Positions 54,265-64,000 of a stretch of 64,000 nucleotides of DNA are shown here, piece after piece. This DNA comes from Gnetum montanum (Eukaryota; Streptophyta; Gnetopsida; Gnetales; Gnetaceae): assembly GCA_015680685.1 (NCBI GenBank), contig MNCI01030279.1, positions 31,506-95,505 on the forward strand, given 5' to 3'. Below the pieces are notes generated by a model. The model saw nothing but the letters and a program-made list of their open reading frames with translations. It was not told the DNA's origin and made no database searches. The position numbers and the translations under genes were made by a program. Within the stretch, counting starts at the first letter, position 1, and the number at the start of each line of letters is the position of its first letter.

Positions 54265-54957
54265 TTAACTAGCTATCAACCACAGGGTGTCCACTACTTG
54301 TGTGGTTGGTACATATAGGAATCTTTGTCTCAAAGTTTCAAGGGCACGCCTGTTGCATGGAGGAGGTGTTGTGCATTCCTCCATGTCATCACCCGATGAG
54401 TCACTATATGTGATGCATGAAACTTTCTTCTTCTCAATCTTTCCATAAATATTTACCTTAGATATATCCAAGGAAAGATCATAAATCCCTAGGCATGCAT
54501 TTATTGTACTTAGCCATGCCCTTCCCATTATAATTGGGAAGTTCCCTGCATTGTTGTTAACTTCTATCACCAGGAAATCGGCTGGGTATGACCAACCACA
54601 CACAATGGTAATGATGTCCTCCACCAATTTGAAGGGAATGGTGATGGACTAGTTAGCTAGCTCTAGTTGGATATTGCTCTTCTTCAGTTGGGGTAGGTTC
54701 CAAGCCTGATACATTTCTCATGATATTAGGTTGACTTCGGAACCTGAATCAAGAAGAGCCTTATGTGGTTCATTTCCAAAGACTTGGAGGTAGATTAAGG
54801 GACTTCTAGGATCATATAGTTTCTTGGGAAGGTGGCCTACCTTGATCCAGTCGATTACAGTATGTGTTAACATAACTATATACGTTAAGCTCTGTTGTTG
54901 GACTGAAGGATGCTCCAAAGCCTTATGTGTTGGAGAAGTGGTTGCAGATTCAACCAC
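54265..54957 (-). pseudogene. retropepsin-like protease of element F (frame broken, active site kept)
   Basis: ALLDSGSEVNLIS (54765-54718) has the intact D-S-G active site. A stop and frame change separate it from the second half (54627-54265) with VEDIITIVCGW, ADFLVIEVNN and FPIIMGRAWLS. A short tail follows to about 54110, ending at the same deletion point as D. Confidence 0.82.
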
Positions 54958-54959
54958 TT

Positions 54960-57389
54960 GTGGTTGTGAGAGATTGTCTAGGCTTTTGGTTCTGAAGAAA
55001 GGTCTTCTCTTTTTGTGGTTGTCAGAACCAGCAGTGGGTTAAATGTTTATAGCTCTCATAGTGTTACATTGCTGCGGTTGAGTGGGGAGTTCCCCTTACA
55101 TTGTTGGAGCAAGAGGTATGGGAACTATAGGTGGAAGAGAGATGGATGGATTAGGAGGATGGTATGGGTGTGGAGTATCTCCCGAAGGAGAAGGAGTCCT
55201 TCTAAAGTACTCCTGAACTTGGTAGTGATGTTGGGGAGTTGTGTGACCCATGGAGTCACTTGGAGAAATCGGCTACTGCACGTAGTATCCATAAGGGTCT
55301 GGTTGCCGGTAAGGGTACTGTTGTTTCGGTGGTGGCATCCCCCATGACTGTGGGTGTTGCCACTACTTATGTTGCCCAATGGGTTGTGGTGGAGTTCCAC
55401 TTGGATAGTATGTCAACAGTTGGTGGTATTGTCTTGGGTTACCTTGGGGATAAGGTAGCCTTCGAGGTGTCTATCGTTTGTTAAGTCTTTGGTTGAGTGC
55501 ATACAACCTAGATTCTTGTAGATGTGAGATGATTGGACAACATCCCTTAGGATGGTCATAGTGGTAGATCTCACATCGACCGTCATTATCTATGTCTGAG
55601 TCCACAACATCATTGGAGATAGTTATTTTCCCCTTACCCTTGTCACGTGTAGGGCCTGAATCTCTCTGCTTTGTCTTGTTCTTGTCACTACTTCATTCCT
55701 CCTTACACTCCTCTAAAATCTTTAGGACAGTTTTAATTTTACTATCTAAGGAGCTCCATACTTCATCTACCTTAGCCAATACTTCTGTTGTTAGCTTTTG
55801 AAGCAGCAAGCTTTTTCTATTCACCAACTCTTTGAGTGGTGACTCATCCTCTACATCACATAATCTCACTCCCTTCTTTTAAAGAGAGGGATCAGGGTAT
55901 ATTATTTTGCACTCTCTCTTTTTCGTAGCTTCCCTTCTTCTTTGGCTACCTGTTCCAACAAGTGATGAATTTCATGAAATCTAAGTTCTGATAATCTTCC
56001 TTGGGCATAAGTCCTAAGGGTTCTCCTAGTTTCATATCTTAGCCCATCTACGATGTGGTGGAGTTGATCCCACTATGCGTAACCATGGCTCGGGCAATGA
56101 TGTAACAATATGTAGTAGTAGCCCATGGCAGCATCCAAGGGTTCATGAGTACCTTGCTTCCATCCTTGGATCTTCTTACACAAATTAGACACTTTGGAGT
56201 ACGTTTGATATTTATCATTGAAGATTTCTAACATCGTAATCCACCTCCTAATGGTTTCTAGATCTAAGGACTGGTACCAACTCTCTGCTTCCTTAATGAG
56301 TGTCCTGGGAAACAACTTCAGTTTCTGCCACTCATTTTCTATATTTTGCAAGACGTAGGCATCCTAGAATGCCTGTAAATGATTATGTGGATTCATGTTG
56401 TATCCCCTTTCAAAGCATGGGATGTTGTTCATGTCTAAACACTTGATCTAGCTATCTTTTAGATGTCTTTTTGGTATTCTCACTGCCTCCGTTATATCTT
56501 GCATACTTCGAGTTACAAGTAGGGGTTTGTCATGATCATCTCTTCCATGACGTCTATGATGTCTACATTGTTCCCTAATTTCCCTTCGTTCATGCCCTTG
56601 TCCTCTTTCTTAACTTTCTCATCGAGGTCTCTCATTTTTTCTACCTCTATCCTCACCGTTATGCTCTTCATGGGTGTGCCTAGATGTGGAAGGAGAGGGT
56701 GAATGATGTGAAGAATGGGAAGAAGAAGGAGAACCATCGTCATGATGATGTTTCCTACCTTCTCTTCTATGGCTTTGGCCTTGATCGTGATGATGATCTG
56801 AGTGCCCGTCCTTGTCATGTGTTGTTCTTCCCTTAGTGAGTAGTTGGCATTCATGGGGATCAAAACTGGGGTTGTGATCATGGATCATAGGTTCTAATAC
56901 CCTACCTCCTCACTATCGTTAGGAGGGGGAACATCATTCAATAGAGAACTTGTTATGAGTGGTTCATCATCTCTAATTTCACTTAGGACGTGCGGGACCC
57001 CTTTTTCCTTTAATAGTGTATGTTGGCTCTTCTACCTTAAGTCCCTTATATGTTGTGTGGATGTGGGATGGTAATCCCTTGTGTCAAAGTCACCTATAAC
57101 ATATTCAGCATAGAGCTATGTCATGCCAATCTGTGCCAAAGCATGGAGGAGCATGTTTGGGATTGACTGACTTGGACGTAACATTATGTTACCTTGCAAG
57201 TCTCTCCAACAGTTGTTCATCTTGATGGAGGATAAAGGTAAAGTCTGGTATGTACTCATTGAGATGAGTATATACCACTGGGTATTGTTGAGGAACCGAC
57301 GGATTTTGGTTATGTGTTTTAGACTGTCGACTATTTCTAGTATTATCCCTAGGTGGTGTAATGCTCTTGTGAGAAGAAGAAGAAGACAT
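54960..57389 (-). pseudogene. gag: gag of element F (broken)
   Basis: ATG at 57389 (MSSSSSHKSITPPRDNTRNS) then YTHLNEYIPDFTFILHQDEQL, frameshift near 57190. His/Asp/Ser-rich linker at 56888-56619 (DGHSDHHHDQGQSHRREGRKHHHDDG). Capsid at about 56450-55960: NIENEWQKLKLFPRTLIKEAESWY, TMLEIFNDKYQTYSKVSNLC. The C-terminal motif with HPKGCCPIISHL lies around 55560-55510, and a Pro/Gln-rich tail runs to ~55000. Same order as D. Confidence 0.85.
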
Positions 57390-57512
57390 TGTGTCTTATC
57401 GGTGTGCTGATTAACCATTATATAATTTTCCATTTAATTAACCCTAAGGTTCTTTTAAGCTCCCAATGATGTGAGTGATCTCCTATGTTCTACTTAGCAC
57501 ACAAACACTTAG

Positions 57513-57531
57513 TCCCTAGCAACAATGCCAA
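57513..57531 (-). other. primer-binding site of element F (tRNA-Asp type)
   Basis: On the minus strand TTGGCATTGTTGCTAGGGA follows the 5' LTR, a decayed form of the D site. Confidence 0.75.
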
Positions 57532-58287
57532 TGATGAGTGGTGAGGTACCCCTACACTCAACCATATGAATACGAGCGTAACACATGCAATCCAGTCGAA
57601 CTTCATAGACTAAGTGCCTACACGCCTCATGGAACACTTGTATTTGTCATGGTGTATGGTTAATTCTGAGGTATATGATTTTTATATCTTTTCAGTTTAA
57701 TATCCTATGCTAGAGAGGTGAAGGGTTGAAGAGACTAATTACTGACTTTAACTAACTAACTAAGCCTTAATTAACCTAGCATCAGCATCCATTCCCACTT
57801 ACCATTCACACCTTGAACCAATGCAACCATGGTTACCAAACACTAACCGTTGCTAGGATCACCATGCGTAATGCACGTGCTTGAAGCGGTCGTACTGAGG
57901 CACTTAACTAGGAGAGAAGGGTTGAGAGAGATTTAATTCATAATAAAGCATGTAAATGATAAATAGTAATAACAATAAATAAAATTCCTATTTAGCCTAT
58001 TCCATGCACTGCAAGGTTTATCCAAGAAGTTCATCTTTATTTCTGTACACAAATATGTGTTCAAGTACAATATCTACTTGAATAAAGATCTGTTCACTTT
58101 GGAGCTCCTATTGCGGGCACATGGAAAATATTCTATCTCTGGAGAGGTAAAACTGCCAGAGTTTTGCTAAGGGTCTAGATCTAGATGAGAAACAAGGGAG
58201 AGCCACCTCTTATTTATAGACTCGGTGATGCACTGCGATATCGTGGGGGATGCAATATCGCAGCCCATGTGATATCGCATCCCATCA
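57532..58287 (-). repeat. 5' LTR of element F
   Basis: Partner of 51200-52043. Minus-strand TATA box CTATAAATAAG at about 58209-58219. The U3 end (58230-58287) keeps three GATATC-like sites; part of the palindrome array seen in the other LTR is missing. Confidence 0.92.
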
Positions 58288-58419
58288 ATAACCATGAATC
58301 AAAGGACTTTATTATTGGACTTACACCATGCAATATTGCGTCCCATGAGATATCGCATCCCATCAATAACCATGAATCAAAGGACTTTATTATTGGACTT
58401 ACACCTCCTAAACGATTCA
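58264..58419. repeat. 78-base tandem duplication across the F LTR end
   Basis: 'gatatcgcatcccatcaataaccatgaatcaaagg...ttacacc' occurs at 58271 and again at 58349, a 78-base period. Each copy includes the LTR terminus, the ATAAC target duplication and ~40 bases of flank. Confidence 0.88.
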
Positions 58420-60277
58420 AATCCATGCCTAAAGCATTTTTATGCTCAATTAAATTACCAAAATGGTCCAATAGATACTTATTGAGAATGGTAACATGCA
58501 TAAGCATCTAGCTATTTATCAAGAAATTCTATTGATTTAAGCATTATAAAAATGTTAGAATACCCTTAGAGAAAGACACATGTAACTATTGTTAACCAAA
58601 ATTGAAAATCTAAATCATTATGAAATTAAATATGTTTATATGTATCCAAACAAAGCCCTGGATGGTAGGATAACATATCCAAATTTTTTATCAAAGATAA
58701 ATTAAAGATGAAAATTAAAAGATATTACTACTAAATAGGGATCTAAAAATGCTAAATAATAAAAAAGATAGATTCTAAGAGAATGATAGAAATTACAAAA
58801 AATCACAAAAATTTGATCAGTTGCTATTTTAGAATTTCAATTATTTTAGGACATTCTAGAAACTATTTTTTCATCTTTTGCATAATTTTTTATTGTTCGG
58901 AGGTCAAGAATACTTTACAAACTATGGTGTCATAATTTATTGTAACCTAACTATGAGGTTACAATAGATGGTTGGGCACTCCTCATGATCCACTTTTGTA
59001 AGCTAAAAAAATTTGACTTCTAGGCCATTATTCTCTTGCACCATTTTTGAGGTCAAAATTGCTAATTATGGTTTAAAATCATAGTTATTTCATCCAAAAA
59101 CTCCATAGAATTAAAATAAGATCAAAATGGATAAAAAAAAGTGTCAAAAAGTTTCTAAACATGTCATGCATAAAATAAACCTTAGAAAAATATTCTACAC
59201 CTCAAGAATATGCATAAAATAATTAGATTTGATAAATAGACATTACATCAAAGAATTGTTGAAGAGAGTGAAACTAGCCAAAATAAATTCACATAAAACA
59301 AAAATATCAAAAACCCATCATTCAAAGCAAAGTCCTAAGTTTTTCCTACCTAAATGACAATGTACAACTAGAACCTTCATGTGCTCGAGATCTCCCAAAT
59401 AGGCTTTAAATACTAGGAAAAACTAATGGTCAATAATATGACCTACACAAATACTAAAATATGATCTGAACCAAAGCTCTTACTCAGATCCTAGATGATA
59501 ATTCATATCTAAATTTATCTCTTTTTTAAACCATTAGGATCTCTCTCTTTTGTGCTATCTCTTGGATGTTAATAACATAAATGGATAATTTCTAATGGAA
59601 GAATTACTAGGTATTTATGCTTACTAAGATATGGCATGGTTGGGCAAAAAGGATAATTCTATTGAAAAAACTAAAATTAAAAATAAAATACTATTAACCT
59701 TAATTTATATAATTAATAAAAATAATATAATAAGATGGGATTATAGCCAACACTAGCCTAATAGGTAACCCCCTTATGGATTAGCTAATAGCTAGGTCTA
59801 TGTCCAAGTGTAATAACAATGTCTAAGGTCCAAACATAAGTAATCAAGGTAAAATAAGATAAAATAAATTTAAAATTAGAAATACAAAACATTATTAATA
59901 ATTTTACTCTAAAACCTAAAGTAGCGCAAGGAAAGCATACCATAAGGCCAATATAGTACCCCATATGTCTATAATCCATCTAGTGGTTGATACTTTTTAA
60001 TTTCAAACTCCAACAAAAGAGTTTAGTGTGCATATGCTTACTTAAAAGATATAAATATACTAAAAGTAAAATGAAAGTAAAAGATAAAATAAAATATTAA
60101 AAATTTTAAAAACATCTAAAATGTAATTATAGTGCATATATCATAATATGAAATGTAAGCATAGTCAAATAAGAAAATTTTTTTAAAACATAAGAAATAT
60201 ACTTAGGAATAAGAAACCACACGTTCAAATCACAAACATACCAAGTGATAAGAGTGTTTATGATAGGGGATGTTACA
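58420..60277. other. AT-rich stretch right of element F, possible long LTR
   Basis: No gene is recognised. 58470-58560 resembles 28840-28935. The stretch ends GGGGATGTTACA at 60277, a common 3' end of plant chromovirus LTRs. Together with the TGTAATAACC start at 50625 it may be one long LTR split by F. No target-site duplication was found, so this is tentative. Confidence 0.3.
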
Positions 60278-60283
60278 CTATAG

Positions 60284-62735
60284 CTAGAAGATTATGCTCC
60301 TTAAAGACTAAAAAATAAATATATGATAGATTGTGCTTAGATTACCTTGGAAAATCAGAAAAAAAAATACACAAAAGAATTGTCATACATAATTTATTTT
60401 GATAAAAAATAAAATAAGAAGGATGAAGATATTAAATATTTTTCATCCTAATAGAACATCTAATTAAAATTGGAAAATTTATATTCAAGGAAAACAAACC
60501 AATAGTCCCCACATCATGTGTATGCAAAGGAAAGAGAGATTTCTTGAACTTTTCCACATGGATCTCATTAGATCAATGTTGATCACATTAATAAGAGGCA
60601 AAAAATACTCTTTTCATGGTAGATAACTATTCCAAATATACTTGGATCTACAATATGAAAAGTAAGGCTAAAGCAATAAAAAATTTCAAGGATTTTTGTA
60701 TTATCATAAAAAACAACATGATTCTTCTGATCAATGTAGTTACATCATATAGAGTAGGAGAATTCATTAACAAATACTTTGAAGATTTCTATACAAGTCA
60801 AAACATTTTTCATTAAAATACATGTTAGTATAGTCCATAATCAAATGGTATTAAAAAAAATAGAACTTTACAAGACATGATAAAATTGCCAAAAAATGTT
60901 TAAATTCTTTAAAACTTTTGAGGCATGGCTATGAATCTAAGAACCTACATCAATAATAGAATTATTAATAATTACAGTAAAATAATTTCTTCCTATGAAA
61001 TATTTTATGATAATATTTTCAAAATTAATTGCATGATAACCTTTGGATGTCATTGTTACATCAAGTCACTCTAACAACTTATAGAAAAGATTGACAATAC
61101 AATATAAAAATGCATTCTTCTTGGCTATGAAACTATGACAAGTGGATACACATGCTATGATCCTATTGAGCATAAAAGATACTCATCCAAAGATGCATTT
61201 ATAGAAGATAAATTTGAAATAAAGGATTTTTAACCTAATAATGAAAAATCATGCATTCAAAGAGACCATCCTTGAAACCAAATACTAGATAATAATTTCA
61301 AAAGAAGAATAAATCAATCAAATGTCATTACCAACATAGCATAATTAGCCCTCTCCCTAGAGCCAAAGAACATTAAAAAACCCTAAAAATGAAAATGTTG
61401 AAAGAAGCTATGAATAGAGAATATGAAGGCATCATGATGAACAAGACATGAAAATTAGTTGAAAACCAAAAGGAAAAAGGGTAATTAATTACAAGTGGTT
61501 GTACAAGACCAAATTCAATAAAAAGAGAAATGTAATCAAATATAAGGTAATATTAGTAGAAAGAGGCTTCAAGAAAAAGAAGCATATTGACTATGAAGAT
61601 GTTTACTCTAGAAGCAAGATNAATATTGACTATGAAGATGTTTACTCTAGAAGCAAGATTTAAAATCATGAAACTCAATCCTTCCATTACTACTCATCAC
61701 AATCTAAAAATCCATCAAATCGATATAAACTCAGCTTTCCTAAATGATAACATTAATGAAGAATTTTTTCTTTCAACCAAAAGGATACATCATCAAAGAA
61801 AAGAAAGATGAAATACGTATATTAGAAAACATCCTATATGGAATAAAAGAAGCCCCTAGAGCTTGATTTCATATGATTAATGACTACTTGCTAAAGAAAG
61901 GATACTCATCTTGGATGTTTGAATCCATCTTGTAGTGTGAGCCTGATCATAAAGATTTCATCGTAATGTCACTTTATGTGGATGATATTTTATTTACAAT
62001 CATAAATAATAAAATGATAGATGATTTTAAGAAAAACATGAAGAATGAATTTGAAATAGAGAACTTAAGATAATTGAGGTATTTTCTTAGAATATAAGTT
62101 GAACAAGATAAAAAGGAAATCAAAGTTGATGAAACTAAATATGTTGTCTTAATTCTAGAAAAATACAAAATTATCAAAGAAAAAAGTATCAAATCTCCTT
62201 TTTCTCACAACTTAAGATTGGAAAAAAATGATAACATAGCTCTTGTAGATGCTATCATATATAGAAGCATTATCAGAATACTCAAATTTCTTTGTCATAC
62301 AAGGCCAGACCTAGAATTTATCATCTCTCTCTTATTGAAATATATGCAAAAATATAGATAACACTACCTTAATGATGTTATTCTTGTATTAAGATATGTT
62401 AAATATGTCTTAGATCATGGACTCATTTACACCAAAGGAGATGAATATTTTCATACATACTCAAATATTGATTAAAGAGAAGCCCATAATAATATAAATT
62501 TCATAATAAAAATGCTAATATCTTATGGAAATAATGGAATATATTGGAAATCAAAAAAGAAAACTTTAATTAGCATTCAACTTGTGAGACAAAATTTATT
62601 ATTATGATAGAATGCACCTAACATATTCTTTCATCCAAGAAACTCATGACTCATTTTGGATTTCGTATAGACCTTCCCATAAAGCTTTATTTGGATAATA
62701 CCTCAACCATACAGCTCTCACATGAACATGTTCTA
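60284..62735 (+). pseudogene. pol: Ty1/Copia pol fragment: integrase, RT, RNase H
   Basis: Integrase: LFHMDLIRS... then VDNYSKYTWIYNMKSKAKAIKNFKDF (60616 on) and SNGIKKNRTLQDM (about 60840). RT: NPSITTHHNLKIHQIDINSAFLNDNINEEFF (about 61678-61770), ILYGIKEAPRA (about 61840) and SLYVDDILFT (about 61972-62001; YVDD motif). RNase H: TRPDLEFI, YGNNGIYWKSKKKTLISIQL (about 62525-62580), LYLDNTSTIQLSHEHVL (about 62683-62733). The order integrase before RT is diagnostic of Copia. Stops, a duplication around N at 61621, and loss of both ends make it a dead fragment; no LTR is attached. Confidence 0.85.
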
Positions 62736-64000
62736 TGTAACATCCTCCTTCCTACCCTTAGGATGAAGAGACTTATGTGGGGTAACAAAAAGTACCAAAG
62801 GTTGGTCATGGAAGAGTAATGAAATCATTTCATTCTAATGTAGTGAAAGGAAGTATGGTTAAGCCATGACCAAGAGGAAGAAGAGATTAAAAGATAATAT
62901 AATGGGAACAAATTATATATTTTAATATTAAGATGAATATATGTATGAGTAATTTAAATTATAATCATCCACTAAAAGAAATATTACATCAATGAAATTT
63001 TAAATTCCATATTTATCTCATCGAAAACATCTTACATAAAGGGATATGAGAAGTTCTCATTCATAATCCATACATGCCTACTATAAAAATCCAAGCATGT
63101 GAATCAAGTTAACATACATCTACTTATGAAATAGTAATTATAATTTAAAAATAACTTATAATTTCATCATGTGTTATGAACACATCCAAGGTACCACATG
63201 TACTCCATGCTTTTCCTAGCCCAAAGTATCTGTACATAAAACAAAAATATTAGCTACTATTAAGTGAGTAACCTTGGAACCATCTTTTGGAAAAATCAAG
63301 GACAAGTATCATGAGGGCTAGGTAGGGCATGAAATCCTATAAAAAATCAATGTAAAGCATATCCATACATACAGCGACTACAACATCTAAGAGCATCCAT
63401 CACAATCATGCCAAAAATCCAATGTCATACATTTATCAATGCGAAGAATATCTAAACACATGACCACCATGGAGCAGGTTCACTCCACAATTAAATCACC
63501 TTCAATGCACTAAATCCAAATATTATGTAAAGATAATTTTATATGCTAGAGAAACAAGAAAACTAGCTATCTTCAATTAAATTATTCAAAGATTAAAATA
63601 GGGTTCACACAACCCACAAGCATCCATAAACCTATCACACTCAAATGAAATTACAAAGCATGAGCCTCTACAATTACACAATGGTTGTTCTCAATGCAAG
63701 ACACAACCAATAGAAATATCTCTCATAACCCATGATTAATATCTCAACTCACAAGCAAGATACAAGAAAATAGAACACATAGATCAACATACCACAAGCT
63801 AATGTTGGAGCTACAATCACCTATTTCACTTGCCTAATGTGCTCATCCAATCTCTTTTGCTTAGTTCTTCTTACATACTAATTCTCCTCTCCCTTCTCAT
63901 GGATAAAGGCATGCATAATTATAAATATCCAAAATCCTAGGAAGCTTTCTATTTGCCTCCCTAGATGTTTCCCACATGGATATAGAGTCTTTTGGATATT
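62736..64000. repeat. LTR-like sequence starting TGTAACATCC, runs off the window
   Basis: It cuts the Copia RNase H frame exactly at TGTAACATCCTCC, a typical chromovirus LTR terminus. Non-coding to the window end. No partner LTR is in the window, so identity and orientation stay open. Confidence 0.4.

Larger units (their letters stand above)
51200..58287 (-). mobile_element. Element F: gag-protease LTR retrotransposon lacking pol, sister of D (7.1 kb)
   Basis: Minus-strand element with LTRs 57532-58287 (5') and 51200-52043 (3'), ends TGATGGG.../...CTCATCA. It has a perfect target-site duplication, read ATAAC on the plus strand (51195-51199, 58288-58292). PBS, gag, protease with intact DSG, the same pol deletion as D, the same 3' region and PPT. 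Its independent insertion with the same structure shows that the deleted form itself transposed. Confidence 0.93.

Noticed and set aside
55015-55484. Plus-strand open frames of 81-110 codons
   Set aside because: Antisense to the Pro/Gln-rich end of the minus-strand gag of element F.

Overview
The window reads as repeat-rich nuclear DNA from a large plant genome. It is AT-rich, almost every reading frame is broken, and it is built from nested LTR retrotransposons whose Tat-, Athila-, chromovirus- and Copia-type features are typical of seed plants. A conifer or other gymnosperm fits the old, heavily decayed nesting, but the sequence alone cannot prove this. I see no intact host gene, rRNA, tRNA or CRISPR array.

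Layout. (1) 1-2874: part of a CpG-rich Tat-like element 'A', arranged as internal tail, polypurine tract (PPT), LTR, primer-binding site (PBS), then the first part of gag. (2) 3235-3740 and 12588-13229: the two halves of an intronless pseudogene of a CCR4-type deadenylase (endonuclease/exonuclease/phosphatase domain). It is split by element 'B' (3741-12587), a Tat-like gag-protease element without reverse transcriptase. (3) 13230-16128: a chromovirus-type LTR and, on the minus strand, a decayed chromovirus-like gag/protease. (4) 16129-28381: element 'C' (LTR-flanked, content unclear), holding element 'D' (19315-26728, target-site duplication TATTT) and a minus-strand solo LTR (27304-27860, duplication ATTAA). 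(5) 29129-39116: element 'E' (duplication ACTAT), an Athila-like Ty3/gypsy copy with gag, protease, reverse transcriptase, RNase H and integrase, all inactivated. (6) 40137-49415, minus strand: element 'G', with gag, no pol, and a second long ORF. (7) 51200-58287, minus strand: element 'F' (duplication ATAAC), a sister of D. (8) 60284-62735: a Copia integrase-RT-RNase H fragment cut at its right end by another LTR terminus (62736 onward).

How the parts relate. D, E, F and G share TGATGA...CATCA LTR ends, a tRNA-Asp-type PBS, and a PPT around TCATGGGGGTA. E is the only copy with pol. D and F have lost the same RT-RNase H-integrase block at the same place, so they look like a mobilised gag-protease (TR-GAG-like) lineage dependent on a pol supplied by an E-like relative. 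G carries a second ORF downstream of gag: a plant 'putative transposon protein'-like head and a long coiled-coil tail. It sits behind a splice-acceptor-like site, a candidate 5'UTR intron and a TATA box. Short remnants of the start of this ORF, with the acceptor, lie at the equivalent place in D and F and possibly E. This suggests the group once expressed a downstream, env-position protein from a spliced or separately promoted RNA. That is the most unusual signal in the window.
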